The notes: a model not told the origin generated them from the letters alone. Positions 8,003-17,317 are shown, counted from the first letter of the stretch. The stretch is DNA of 64,000 nucleotides from Pseudopedobacter alpinus (GCF_042684645.1 NZ_JBHULV010000056.1:21482-85481), one strand, 5' to 3'. Translations and numbers: made by a program.

Positions 8003-9313
8003 ATGAAAAATAAAATCAAAAAAATATTGTTAGGGGCAGCTTTTTTAGCGCTTTTTAATCCTGTAAATGCTACAGAATATCGGGTAAATAACGCTCAAGA
8101 AATTTCTGCTCTTAAACTACTGCCCGGAGATAAGGTAATTATGAATGCTGGTGATTGGAAAAACCAACAAATTGTTTTAAAGGGAAAAGGCACAGAAAAA
8201 CTTCCTATTACTTTATTAACCGAAAGGTCAGGACAAATAATATCTGGAAACTCAACCTTAAAAATTGATGGCGAATATTTGGTGGTAGATGGTTTAGCTT
8301 TTGCTGATGGTTACTCTGAAAAAGATGCAATTATTACTTTTTCTAAAAATTCTGCTCATTGCCGTTTAACAAATTCAAGTATCATTAATTACAACCATCC
8401 CGATAAAACATTTGACTATAAATGGATTTCTGTTTTTGGTACTTATAACCGAGTTGACCACTGTGAATTAACAGGTAAAACTCATCAAGGCACAACCTTG
8501 GTGGTTTGGTTATCAGAAAAGCCAAATTATTCGCAAATAGACCATAACTATTTTGGTCCACGTCCAGATTTAGGTGTAAACGGAGGTGAAACCATTAGAA
8601 TAGGAACGAGTGATTGGTCTATGTATGATTCTTTTGCAAAAGTTGAAAATAATATTTTTGATAAATGTAATGGAGAAGCTGAAATCATTTCTATTAAATC
8701 TGGTCGTAATTTAATTTCGAATAATTTGTTTTACGAATGTGTTGGTACGCTAACTTTTCGTCACGGAAATAATTCTAAAGTGGCTAATAACTTTTTTATA
8801 GGTAATAAGGTTAAAAATACTGGAGGAATTCGTTTAATAGGCGAAAATCAAAACGTACATGATAATTATTTACAAGGTTTAACAGGTACAGCTCTTAGAT
8901 CGGCAATTTCTATAATGAATGCTTTAGAAGCCCCAAAACCTAATGAATATTTTCAAGTTAAAAACGCTGTTGTGAAAAACAATGTGATAGTAGATTGTAA
9001 AGAAGCAATTGTGATTGGAGCAGGTAAAAATAGCACAAGGACAGTTCCTCCAATTAATTTAATAGTAGAAAGTAACGTTATTATAAATTCAGCAAAACTG
9101 ATAACTTATACAGATATACCCTTAAATAGCACCATTAAAGATAATTCAGTAAAAGGATCACCATTAGAAGAAGGTTTTATAACGCTAAAAGAAAATGCAG
9201 TTAAGGCTAATGATGATTTGATGTTGAAAACTCAAAATTTGAAAAACTTTTTATTAAATGAGAAAGTTGGACCAAGTTGGAAAAAAGAAAAACCTAATTT
9301 GAATATTAGGTAA
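8003..9313 (+). CDS. Polysaccharide lyase family 6 (chondroitinase B/alginate lyase type)
   Basis: A 436-residue exported right-handed beta-helix enzyme; the signal peptide ends at VNA-TEYR near residue 23. The catalytic pair is visible as Lys232 (IISIKSG) and Arg253 (TFRHGN), spaced 21 residues as in characterised PL6 enzymes, and the NGGETIRIGTS metal-site strand is present. PL6 members cleave alginate (mostly MG or poly-M) or dermatan sulfate. ATG at 8003 is preferred over a TTG one codon earlier. It is the last gene of the GH2-PL38-GH88-PL6 run. Confidence 0.92.
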   Translation: MKNKIKKILLGAAFLALFNPVNATEYRVNNAQEISALKLLPGDKVIMNAGDWKNQQIVLKGKGTEKLPITLLTERSGQIISGNSTLKIDGEYLVVDGLAFADGYSEKDAIITFSKNSAHCRLTNSSIINYNHPDKTFDYKWISVFGTYNRVDHCELTGKTHQGTTLVVWLSEKPNYSQIDHNYFGPRPDLGVNGGETIRIGTSDWSMYDSFAKVENNIFDKCNGEAEIISIKSGRNLISNNLFYECVGTLTFRHGNNSKVANNFFIGNKVKNTGGIRLIGENQNVHDNYLQGLTGTALRSAISIMNALEAPKPNEYFQVKNAVVKNNVIVDCKEAIVIGAGKNSTRTVPPINLIVESNVIINSAKLITYTDIPLNSTIKDNSVKGSPLEEGFITLKENAVKANDDLMLKTQNLKNFLLNEKVGPSWKKEKPNLNIR

Positions 9314-9316
9314 AAG

Positions 9317-9358
9317 AAAAATCCTCAAAATTACCTAAACTAATTTGAGGATTTTTTG
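9317..9358 (+). terminator. Terminator of the lyase operon
   Basis: AAAATCCTCAAA / TTTGAGGATTTT stem (12 bp) and T-run, 4 bp after the PL6 stop. Confidence 0.9.
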
Positions 9359-9466
9359 GTTTTAATAAAAATGTTTTTGTTAGAACTTGAAAATCTAAAA
9401 AACTCAAATTTGGTTTTAAAGTATTACGATGTTCTTTTTTACAGAAAATGTTAATTAGGGTTTAAT

Positions 9467-9664
9467 TTACGGTCTCATAAACATATATACAATAAAAAGT
9501 ATCACCAATATTATTGGTATTATCCATTTCATTGCCTGCCCTGCACCTTTTTCATTCTTTTCTAAAACTGCTTCTTCAGACGGGCCTGGATTTTCTTTAT
9601 GTTCGTTATAATCATGTTCAATACCTTGAGGTGATTTTCTGTTTTCTTCTTCTCGATTTTCCAT
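9467..9664 (-). CDS. Small single-pass membrane protein of unknown function
   Basis: 65 residues: a charged, Glu/Asn-rich hydrophilic N-terminal half (residues 1-44) followed by one membrane helix (WIIPIILVILFIVYMF) and a short MRP tail. It is a stand-alone gene reading against its neighbours. Not assigned to a known family. Confidence 0.6.
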   Translation of the reverse strand: MENREEENRKSPQGIEHDYNEHKENPGPSEEAVLEKNEKGAGQAMKWIIPIILVILFIVYMFMRP

Positions 9665-9764
9665 AATATTTAGTTTTTACAATAAGTTAAACAATTTTAT
9701 TGCCAAAAATCTTTATCGTAAATACAATCATTCTTTGTAATTTCAGTTTTTAAACCCTCATGCA

Positions 9765-11204
9765 ATGAAATTTTTTCTAAAAATTATAGGTGCTGTATTT
9801 CTGTTATTGGTATTTATTGTTCTTTTCAAAACATTCACATTTAAAAGTAAGCAAGTATATCCGCCTCAAGCTAAAGAATTAATTTTAGATGATTCCTGTG
9901 TGCAGAGATTCCAAAAAGCTATTCAATATAAAACCATTTCTTATGACAACGCTTCATTAATAGATAGTGCTGCTTTTGAAGGTTTCCAAGTTTTTTTAGC
10001 AGAAAGCTATCCTTTGGTTTTTACAAAAATGGAACTTGAAAAAGTGAATACTTTTGGCTTAATATTACATTGGAAAGGAAAACTGCAAAACAGTAAACCT
10101 GTAGTTTTAATGGCGCACCAAGACGTAGTGCCTATTGAAGAAGCCACAAAAGATAAATGGACAGTTAATCCTTTTTCTGGAGAAATTAAAGACGGTTATA
10201 TTTACGGTAGAGGCGTAATTGACGATAAAGGGAGTTTGATTGCTTTGTTAGAAAGTGCCGAAATTTTATTGCAACAAGGCTTTGTACCACAATCTGATAT
10301 TTATTTCGTTTTTGGCCACGATGAAGAAATATCAGGATTAAAAGGAGCTAAAGCAATTGCAACCCTTTTTAAAGAAAGAAAAATTGAACCTGCTTTTGTT
10401 TTAGATGAAGGTGGGATAATTACCGAGTTTAAAGTGCCAGGTTTAAATAAAAACGCTGCCGTTGTAGGTATAGCCGAAAAAGGATATCAAACTATAGAGC
10501 TTAAAATTAATATTCCGGGTGGGCACTCATCAATGCCAGAAGATAAAACTGCAATTGATGAATTAGCAAAAGCGGTGGTAAAACTTAAAGAAAATCCTTT
10601 TAAAGCAGAATTAAGCCAAACAGTACAAAACTTTTTAAGCTACATAGGTCCAGAAATGCCTTTTGTAAGTAAAATGGCTATGGCAAACCAATGGTTATTT
10701 GCACCAATGATTAAAAGCACATACAGCAAATCTGGTGCAGGCAATGCAACCATAAGAACCACAACAGCTACAACTATATTTAATGCTGGTTTAAAAGAAA
10801 ACTTAATTCCAGGCGAAGCACAAGCTACAGTTAACTTTAGAGCATTACCTGGGGTTACCCGTGAAGACGTGATTGCTCATGTAAAAAAAGTGATTGAAAA
10901 CGATAGTATTAAAATTACACCAATAGGTTTAGGAAATGAACCTAAACAAGTTGCTAATGTAGATAGTGAAGAGTTTAAAAAGCTTCAAAAAACAATTAGT
11001 GCATTTAAAAAAGATATTGTGGTAGCACCATATCTAGTTTTGGGAGCTACAGATGGGCGTTACTTTGGAGACTTAACAACTCAGGTATTTAGATTTATCC
11101 CTTTCACAGATCCCGAAGGTTTCCACGGAGTAAACGAACGTATTAAAGTAAGCGAATTTAAAAAAGGAATTAGTTTTTATTATGAATTGATGAAGGGGAT
11201 TTAG
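9765..11204 (+). CDS. M20-family metallopeptidase, membrane-anchored (PM20D1-like)
   Basis: 479 residues. An N-terminal membrane anchor (residues 4-22) is followed by the di-zinc M20 core: MAHQDVVP (metal His), GRGVIDDKGSL (bridging Asp) and GHDEEISGLKGA (general base Glu and metal Glu), then the dimerisation insert and the C-terminal metal His in GFHGVNERI. Such enzymes are carboxypeptidases or N-acyl amino acid hydrolases. It is a single gene with its own leader. The substrate is unknown. Confidence 0.88.
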   Translation: MKFFLKIIGAVFLLLVFIVLFKTFTFKSKQVYPPQAKELILDDSCVQRFQKAIQYKTISYDNASLIDSAAFEGFQVFLAESYPLVFTKMELEKVNTFGLILHWKGKLQNSKPVVLMAHQDVVPIEEATKDKWTVNPFSGEIKDGYIYGRGVIDDKGSLIALLESAEILLQQGFVPQSDIYFVFGHDEEISGLKGAKAIATLFKERKIEPAFVLDEGGIITEFKVPGLNKNAAVVGIAEKGYQTIELKINIPGGHSSMPEDKTAIDELAKAVVKLKENPFKAELSQTVQNFLSYIGPEMPFVSKMAMANQWLFAPMIKSTYSKSGAGNATIRTTTATTIFNAGLKENLIPGEAQATVNFRALPGVTREDVIAHVKKVIENDSIKITPIGLGNEPKQVANVDSEEFKKLQKTISAFKKDIVVAPYLVLGATDGRYFGDLTTQVFRFIPFTDPEGFHGVNERIKVSEFKKGISFYYELMKGI

Positions 11205-11262
11205 GTGCTTTTGAATAATTATTTATGAGCTTTTAGCCTTATGCTTTTAGCTTTTAGCGAAT

Positions 11263-11937
11263 TTAAAACACCCTTCTAAACCCCATCAATTTCCTTTGGT
11301 AATAAGAACTCATATTTGTAAGTCCAACACCGTTTATCTTACCCGAACTAGCATGTATAAAACTAATTGGAGCTCCTTTTGGAGAAACAACAATTCCAAT
11401 TTGGTAAACAGCTTTTTTTACACTATCAGTTTTAGAAAATAGAATAATATCTCCTTCACCCAATTCATTTATTGGCACATTGTTGCCAGTGGCAATAAAT
11501 GAAGCAGCGTATTTAGGCACTTTAATGTTAAAGTGTGAAAAAACGTGATTCACAAAGCCCGAATTATCAAAACCTTTTTCTGGCGTATTAACCCCATAAA
11601 CGTAGGGCTTACCAATCATGGTTTTTGCATAATTAATTATTTCAATGGCTTTAGAATTTATTGTTGCTGTAGGCATAACCACCGGTTTAGCTGGTGCAGG
11701 AATGGTGTCTGGTTTTACTTCAACAACCAAACTATCAAATTTTATTGTTTTTACACTATCAACAGTGTCTTTAGTAATTGCGGCAGTATCTTTTTGAATA
11801 ATAATATACCTTAAGCCAGTATCAATAATATTTTGCTTTGCCGCAATAATATTGCTTCTATTAGGCACATAATCACAGGCATAAAAACAAAAGGCCAAAA
11901 AAGTAAATGCGATAAAAGATAAAATTTGTTTTTTCAT
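11263..11937 (-). CDS. NlpC/P60-like lipoprotein lacking the catalytic cysteine
   Basis: 224 residues. A signal peptide (possible lipid Cys17 or Cys21) and a low-complexity linker (about 25-100) precede an NlpC/P60 domain: GKPYVYGVNTPEKGFDNSG, then IILFSKT and FIHAS. In active cell-wall peptidases of this family the motif is DCSG; here the Cys is replaced by Asn125, while the His is kept. It should therefore not hydrolyse peptidoglycan by the usual mechanism and may be a binding or regulatory pseudoenzyme. It converges with the M20 gene. Confidence 0.8.
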   Translation of the reverse strand: MKKQILSFIAFTFLAFCFYACDYVPNRSNIIAAKQNIIDTGLRYIIIQKDTAAITKDTVDSVKTIKFDSLVVEVKPDTIPAPAKPVVMPTATINSKAIEIINYAKTMIGKPYVYGVNTPEKGFDNSGFVNHVFSHFNIKVPKYAASFIATGNNVPINELGEGDIILFSKTDSVKKAVYQIGIVVSPKGAPISFIHASSGKINGVGLTNMSSYYQRKLMGFRRVF

Positions 11938-12128
11938 TAAAAAGCCGATTTATAATTATTATCTCTTATATAGAGAGTTAATTAGGGTAATGTTTTGTTA
12001 TATAGGGTTTAAGCTTTGAAATTTATTAGTTCTGCATTAGCCTTTATATAATCTTTCTAAAATTACGATTGTTAAATTAATTAATATCAGCAAATTTCTA
12101 TTTTTATATGGTAGCACCTAAAATTTTT

Positions 12129-12136
12129 TATCTTTG
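12129..12136 (+). promoter_or_regulatory. TAnnTTTG -7 box abutting the guaA start codon
   Basis: TATCTTTG matches the Bacteroidota -7 consensus and ends three bases before the guaA ATG. No good TTTG lies 19 bp upstream (TATATG there). If used, transcription would start at or just inside the ATG, giving a leaderless mRNA. Confidence 0.4.
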
Positions 12137-12139
12137 CCC

Positions 12140-13672
12140 ATGCAAGAGAAAATCCTTATCCTCGATTTTGGTTCTCAATACACTCAATTAATTGCAAGAA
12201 GAGTGCGTGAGCTAAATGTTTATTGTGAAATACACCCTTTCAATAAAATCCCACAATTAGATGAATTTACAAAAGGAGTTATCCTTTCAGGTAGCCCATC
12301 ATCTGTTCGCCAAGAAGGCTCACCACAAGTAGATTTTAACCAGTTTCATGGTAAATTACCTTTGTTAGGTGTTTGTTATGGCGCACAATATATCGCTCAA
12401 CACTCTGGTGGCAGCGTAATTCCCTCAGAAATTAGAGAATATGGAAGAGCTAATTTAGAATATATACATAGCAATAATCCTTTAATGAAAGATTTGCCAG
12501 TACGTTCACAAGTGTGGATGTCTCATGGCGATACCATTAAAGATATACCTTCAAATTTTGAGATTATTGCAAGTACAGATTCTGTAAAAGTTGCGGCATA
12601 TCATATTAAAGATTCACAAACTTACGGCATTCAGTTTCATCCAGAAGTAACACACTCTACAGATGGTAAACAATTATTGCAAAACTTTTTATTAGATATT
12701 TGCGGTTGCAGCCAAGATTGGACACCTTTTGCTTTCGCAGAAGAAACAATAGATGCGCTAAAAGCACAATTAACCAATGATAAAGTAGTTTTAGGTTTGT
12801 CTGGCGGAGTAGATTCATCCGTAGCAGCTTTAATATTACACCAAGCAGTAGGTAAAAACTTACATTGTGTTTTTGTTGATAACGGTTTGTTGCGTAAACA
12901 CGAGTTTGAATCTGTTTTAGATTCTTACAAAGAATTAGGTTTAAACGTTAAAGGCGTAAATGCAAAGCAAAAATTTTATGATGCTTTAGCCGGATTAACA
13001 GACCCCGAATTAAAACGTAAAGCAATTGGCAGGGTTTTTATAGAAGTGTTTGATGAAGAAGCAAACCAAATCTCTGATGTAAAGTGGTTAGCACAAGGCA
13101 CCATTTATCCAGATGTAATTGAGTCTGTTTCTGTTAACGGTGGTCCATCGGCAACTATAAAATCTCACCATAATGTGGGTGGTTTACCAGATTTTATGAA
13201 GCTTAAAGTGGTAGAGCCTCTAAAATCTTTATTTAAAGATGAAGTACGTAGGGTTGGTAAAGCTTTAGGTTTGCCAGCTGATATTTTAAACCGTCACCCA
13301 TTTCCGGGCCCAGGTTTAGGTATTCGTATTTTAGGAGATGTAACACCAGAAAAAGTACAGATTTTACAAGATGCAGATTATATCTACATCAAAAATTTAA
13401 AAGAATCTGGTTGGTATGATAAAGTGTGGCAAGCAGGCACCATTTATTTACCTATTCAATCTGTAGGTGTAATGGGTGATGAGCGTACTTATGAAAACGT
13501 GGTTGCGTTAAGAGCAGTGGGTTCTGTAGATGGTATGACGGCAGATTGGAGTCATTTACCTTACGAATTATTGGCGAAAATCTCTAACGAAATCATCAAT
13601 AATGTAAAAGGAATAAACAGAGTAGTTTATGATATCAGTTCAAAACCACCAGCAACAATTGAATGGGAATAA
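12140..13672 (+). CDS. guaA: GMP synthase (glutamine-hydrolysing)
   Basis: 510 residues from the ATG at 12140. It has a class I glutaminase domain (residues 1-190; GVCYGAQY with the nucleophilic Cys, and QFHPEVTHS with the His/Glu), the ATP-pyrophosphatase P-loop GLSGGVDSSVAA, and the C-terminal dimerisation domain ending in KPPATIEWE. It converts XMP, ATP and glutamine to GMP. A TTG two codons earlier is inside the TAnnTTTG box and is rejected as a start. Length and motifs are standard. Confidence 0.98.
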   Translation: MQEKILILDFGSQYTQLIARRVRELNVYCEIHPFNKIPQLDEFTKGVILSGSPSSVRQEGSPQVDFNQFHGKLPLLGVCYGAQYIAQHSGGSVIPSEIREYGRANLEYIHSNNPLMKDLPVRSQVWMSHGDTIKDIPSNFEIIASTDSVKVAAYHIKDSQTYGIQFHPEVTHSTDGKQLLQNFLLDICGCSQDWTPFAFAEETIDALKAQLTNDKVVLGLSGGVDSSVAALILHQAVGKNLHCVFVDNGLLRKHEFESVLDSYKELGLNVKGVNAKQKFYDALAGLTDPELKRKAIGRVFIEVFDEEANQISDVKWLAQGTIYPDVIESVSVNGGPSATIKSHHNVGGLPDFMKLKVVEPLKSLFKDEVRRVGKALGLPADILNRHPFPGPGLGIRILGDVTPEKVQILQDADYIYIKNLKESGWYDKVWQAGTIYLPIQSVGVMGDERTYENVVALRAVGSVDGMTADWSHLPYELLAKISNEIINNVKGINRVVYDISSKPPATIEWE

Positions 13673-13673
13673 A

Positions 13674-15047
13674 ATGTTGAAATTAAAAACAACAGTGAAA
13701 GCAATTAAGCTTTCACTGTTTCGTAAACACTACTCATCTTTTAAATTAAAAAATTTGAAACTTTCAAGGCTTTCACCATTCCATACTAACTATTCACCTC
13801 TAAGTATCCAAATAAAGCCCATATACTTTTTACTTTTACCTTTTTATTTTATAACAGCCTGTTCTCCTAAAACTACACCTGTAAACAAACAGCCAGAATT
13901 TCCCAAAGTAGAGCAAAAGGTTGTGGTGAAAGAAGTTCCAAAGCAACAAGAAGTACCTGTTCAAAAAGCAAAAGATAAGTCAGAAATGATTGTCTCTTTA
14001 ATTTTACCTTTCGAATTAAGTAGTATTGATTATAAAACAGCCACTTTGTCTGATATAAGGAAAGCTGAAATTGCAATAGATTTTTACCAAGGTTTTAAAA
14101 TGGGTTTAGATTCTGTTGCAGCCACAAAAGGAGCCGTAAATTTTAAATTGCAAGTTTTTGATTCAAATGATAATCCTGCTAGTTTAGGTACTTTAGCTTC
14201 AAAAGGAGCTATCAAAGTATCCGATTTAATTGTTGGTCCAGTTTTCCCAAACGGAGTAAAAGCCTTTTCTGCATACAGCAAAAACATGAAAAAGCCAATG
14301 GTTTCGCCTTTGGCAGCAACAGATCCGGAAACTTTTAATAATCCGTACTTGATAACAGTAAATAATGCCATAGACCAGCATGCTTTTAAAGCAGTTACAT
14401 TTATTAAAACGGAGTTAAAACCTAAAAAGGTTATTATAATTAGAAGTGGCCAAGCCGATGAATATAAATACGCTGTGCCTTTTAAAAAAGGGGTAGATAG
14501 TTTGGCAAAAGGAATGCTTTTATCAGAGATTGGAATAAAAGCAATAGGTTACGAAAATGTTTATAAATATTTAAATCCAACAGGTTTAAATGTAATTGTT
14601 TTGCCTGCAACTGATAGGGTGTTTTTACTAACTATTTTTAAAGAACTCGAAAAATTAAGTAGAACATTTAAGATAGCGGTAATTGGTCATCCGGGATGGA
14701 AAAAAGCAGCATTTTTAGATTTTCAGCAACTCGAACTATTAAATACGTACATCACTTCTTCCTATAAAATAAACTATCAAACTTCTCAGGTTTTAGATTT
14801 TATAAAATATTACCGCTCAAATTTTTCTGTAGAACCAAGTGAATATGCTTTTAAAGGTTTCGATATTGGTTATTATTTTGGACTTTTGATGAATGAAAAA
14901 GAACATGACTTTATGAAAGCTATCGGTACTTCTTTTAACGGTATTCATAATGATTTTAATTTTATCCAGAATAGTAAATACGGATACTTTAACACAAGTT
15001 TAATGGTTATGAAATATGAGAACTCTCAACTCACTAAAGTAAACTAA
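13674..15047 (+). CDS. Type 1 periplasmic-binding-protein-like lipoprotein
   Basis: 457 residues as written. A membrane-like stretch and lipobox (FLLLPFYFITACSPK) around residues 46-64 precede a periplasmic-binding fold: VSLILPFELSS, an IDFYQGFKMGLDS helix, VSDLIVGPVFP and MVSPLAATDPE strands, then a second lobe. Similar proteins in Bacteroidota accompany LysM domains, but none is seen here. The start is uncertain: the first 45 codons overlap a 12-bp hairpin and look non-native before the signal peptide, so translation may start later at a non-ATG codon. The RNA methylase gene follows after 2 bp. Confidence 0.7.
   Translation: MLKLKTTVKAIKLSLFRKHYSSFKLKNLKLSRLSPFHTNYSPLSIQIKPIYFLLLPFYFITACSPKTTPVNKQPEFPKVEQKVVVKEVPKQQEVPVQKAKDKSEMIVSLILPFELSSIDYKTATLSDIRKAEIAIDFYQGFKMGLDSVAATKGAVNFKLQVFDSNDNPASLGTLASKGAIKVSDLIVGPVFPNGVKAFSAYSKNMKKPMVSPLAATDPETFNNPYLITVNNAIDQHAFKAVTFIKTELKPKKVIIIRSGQADEYKYAVPFKKGVDSLAKGMLLSEIGIKAIGYENVYKYLNPTGLNVIVLPATDRVFLLTIFKELEKLSRTFKIAVIGHPGWKKAAFLDFQQLELLNTYITSSYKINYQTSQVLDFIKYYRSNFSVEPSEYAFKGFDIGYYFGLLMNEKEHDFMKAIGTSFNGIHNDFNFIQNSKYGYFNTSLMVMKYENSQLTKVN
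13691..13720 (+). terminator. Hairpin after guaA
   Basis: Perfect 12-bp stem AACAGTGAAAGC / GCTTTCACTGTT with the loop AATTAA, 18 bp after guaA. Only three Ts follow, so termination would be weak. It lies in the apparent 5' coding end of the next gene. Confidence 0.55.
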
Positions 15048-15049
15048 AG

Positions 15050-16210
15050 ATGAAAGCAATTCATCAACTCAGTACTTTTCAAAATATATTAAAGCAATAT
15101 TCTCAAAACGAGCCTTTGCATAGGTTTTTGGCAACTTATTACCGTCAAAATAAGCAAATGGGTTCTAAAGATAGACGCACTGCTAGCCGTTTAATCTATA
15201 ATTATTTTAGATTAGGTAAAGCTTTGGTAAACGAACCTATTGAGGAAAGATTAATAGTTGCCGAGTTTTTATGTAATACAGAAACAAATGACTTTATAGC
15301 ACATTTTAAGCCTAATTGGAATCAATTAGTGCCTTTGCCCTTAAAAGAAAAGATTAATTTGGTAAAAGCAGAATATCCTGATTTTAACTTAGCAGATGTT
15401 TTTCCTTTTCAAAACTATATTTCTGATAAAGTTGACCAAGAAGCATTTTATCAATCTTTTTTCATACAGCCAGATTTGTTCATCAGAATGCAACGTGGGC
15501 AGGATAATAGAATCATCAATCAGCTCAAAGTTGCAGATATAAAATTTACCCAAGTTGGACCTCAAACATTAGCTTTTACTAATAGCACCAATTTAGATCA
15601 GGTTTTAACTGATAAAGGAATTTACGAAGTTCAAGATTTATCATCACAAAAAGCGTGTACTTATTTTAAGCCTCAAAAATGGGATAAATGGTGGGATTGC
15701 TGCGCTGCATCTGGCGGTAAATCTTTGTATTTACACGATGAAGAGCCCACCGTCAAATTGCTAGTGTCTGATAATCGAGCATCTATTTTAGAAAATTTAA
15801 AAGAACGTTTTTCTTTAGCCAGAATTACCAATTACCAGCGAAAAGTTTTAGACTTAACACTTAATCAAGCTTTGTTTTTACATGATTATGAGTTTGATGG
15901 AATTATCTTAGATGCACCTTGCAGTGGTTCGGGTACTTGGGGACGCACACCCGAAATGATTACACAAACTGAAGAATATAAAATTAAATTTTACACGGAG
16001 TTACAGCGTAAAATCGCATTAAATGTGGTAAAATATCTAAAAGTAGGAAAGCCTCTTATTTACATTACTTGTTCTGTATTTAAAGCAGAAAACGAAGAGC
16101 AAGTAGAATGGTTATGTAAGCAATTTAATCTGGTAGTGGAAAGCCAAGAATTAATTACTGGTTACAATTACAAAGCAGATACTTTATTTGTTGCCCGATT
16201 AATTAAATAA
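15050..16210 (+). CDS. RsmB/NOP2/Sun-type RNA (cytosine-C5) methyltransferase
   Basis: 386 residues. The N-terminal NusB-like/PUA-like part is followed by a Rossmann methylase: SAM motif I CCAASGGKS, motif IV DAPCSGSGTWGRTPE with one essential Cys, and motif VI ITCSVFKAENEEQ with the second Cys. The two-Cys arrangement defines m5C RNA methylases. The target (16S rRNA or tRNA) cannot be read from the sequence. It lies 2 bp after the binding-protein gene. Confidence 0.92.
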   Translation: MKAIHQLSTFQNILKQYSQNEPLHRFLATYYRQNKQMGSKDRRTASRLIYNYFRLGKALVNEPIEERLIVAEFLCNTETNDFIAHFKPNWNQLVPLPLKEKINLVKAEYPDFNLADVFPFQNYISDKVDQEAFYQSFFIQPDLFIRMQRGQDNRIINQLKVADIKFTQVGPQTLAFTNSTNLDQVLTDKGIYEVQDLSSQKACTYFKPQKWDKWWDCCAASGGKSLYLHDEEPTVKLLVSDNRASILENLKERFSLARITNYQRKVLDLTLNQALFLHDYEFDGIILDAPCSGSGTWGRTPEMITQTEEYKIKFYTELQRKIALNVVKYLKVGKPLIYITCSVFKAENEEQVEWLCKQFNLVVESQELITGYNYKADTLFVARLIK

Positions 16211-16325
16211 TTATTGAAACTTTTTTGTGGCTCTGTTGTTGTTAAGTTGAACTCATTGAAAACCAGTACGTATTTTAATGCGTACATGGGAAAAGAAACT
16301 CTTTAGAAAACTAAAAACACAAAAA

Positions 16326-16922
16326 ATGAAAAAAACATTCCTTAGCTTATTAATGGTAGTAGCATTAATAGGTACAACAATGACAGCATGTAACAGCAAC
16401 AAAACTGCTGATGAAAATGCAGATTCAATGGCAATGGATAGCATGGCAATGGGCGATGGTATGGCAGAAGAAGGTGTGATGGTAGGTGGAGCAATGATGG
16501 TTCCTTCTAAAAACATTGTTGAAAACGCAGCAGGTTCTAGTGAACATACTACATTAGTTGCAGCTGTAAAAGCAGCAGAATTACTTGAAACATTAAGCGG
16601 AACTGGACCGTTTACAGTTTTTGCACCAACAAATGCAGCGTTTGATGCTTTACCAGCTGGTACAGTAGATAATTTGCTAAAACCAGAAATGAAAGGTGAT
16701 TTAACTAAAGTATTAACTTACCACGTAGTTGCAGGTGCTGTTAAAGCAGCAGATTTAACAGACGGTATGGAAATTACCACAGTTAATGGCGAAAAATTAA
16801 AAGTTACTATTAAAGATGGTACTGTAATGATTGGTAATGCAACAGTTACAACTGCAGATGTAATTTCTAGCAATGGAGTTACACATGTTATTGATGCAGT
16901 ATTATTACCATCAGGTAAATAA
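16326..16922 (+). CDS. Fasciclin-domain lipoprotein
   Basis: 198 residues from the ATG at 16326. The lipoprotein signal (MTAC lipobox) is followed by a Met/Asp/Gly-rich spacer (MAMDSMAMGDGMAEEG, about residues 40-58) and one FAS1 domain: the H1-like segment TGPFTVFAPTNAAFDALPAG, LTYHVVAG (YH motif) and the terminal GVTHVIDAVLLP. FAS1 domains mediate adhesion at the cell surface. An upstream in-frame start at 16278 would bury the signal peptide and is rejected. Confidence 0.92.
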   Translation: MKKTFLSLLMVVALIGTTMTACNSNKTADENADSMAMDSMAMGDGMAEEGVMVGGAMMVPSKNIVENAAGSSEHTTLVAAVKAAELLETLSGTGPFTVFAPTNAAFDALPAGTVDNLLKPEMKGDLTKVLTYHVVAGAVKAADLTDGMEITTVNGEKLKVTIKDGTVMIGNATVTTADVISSNGVTHVIDAVLLPSGK

Positions 16923-16952
16923 ATTTCAAGTATTTTCAGATTAATTTTTTCA

Positions 16953-16995
16953 CAAAAATCCCTCTCATTTTATAATGATTGGGATTTTTGTTTTT
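16953..16995 (+). terminator. Terminator after the fasciclin gene
   Basis: CAAAAATCCC / GGGATTTTTG stem with inner TCAT/ATGA pairing and a T-run. Confidence 0.88.
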
Positions 16996-17099
16996 ATATG
17001 AAAAGTGTTTTAAATAAAAACTACATTTTTTTACTAACCATTATTGCAGGGTTTTAGCTTTAAGCTTTTAGCATATAATAACCTAAGTTTATAAGTCCG

Positions 17100-17160
17100 A
17101 TTGTAGCGGCGTCTTTTTGCTGATTAGCAAAAAATACAGCGGAAAGAGGGACTGCTACTC
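17100..17160. repeat. Structured intergenic repeat-like element
   Basis: The element is bounded by GTAGC and GCTAC, and its core is the perfect hairpin TTTTTGCT-GATT-AGCAAAAA (17114-17133). It resembles intergenic elements I recall from Sphingobacteria and Flavobacteria with GTAGCGGC...CAGCGGA...GACTGCTAC order; that is memory, not a search. The remaining spacer to gyrA has no recognisable gene. Confidence 0.5.
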
Positions 17161-17317
17161 CCCAAAAACTACTACTTTTCGCTTTCAAAAAACAAACAAA
17201 ATTTGGCCTTTAATTGTTACGAAAAAATTATCCACAGAGGGTGTCTATTAGTACTAATTTGTTAACTTCGCAAAACACTTTTTTTAAATTGTTTCCAATT
17301 TAGATTTTAAATAGAAT

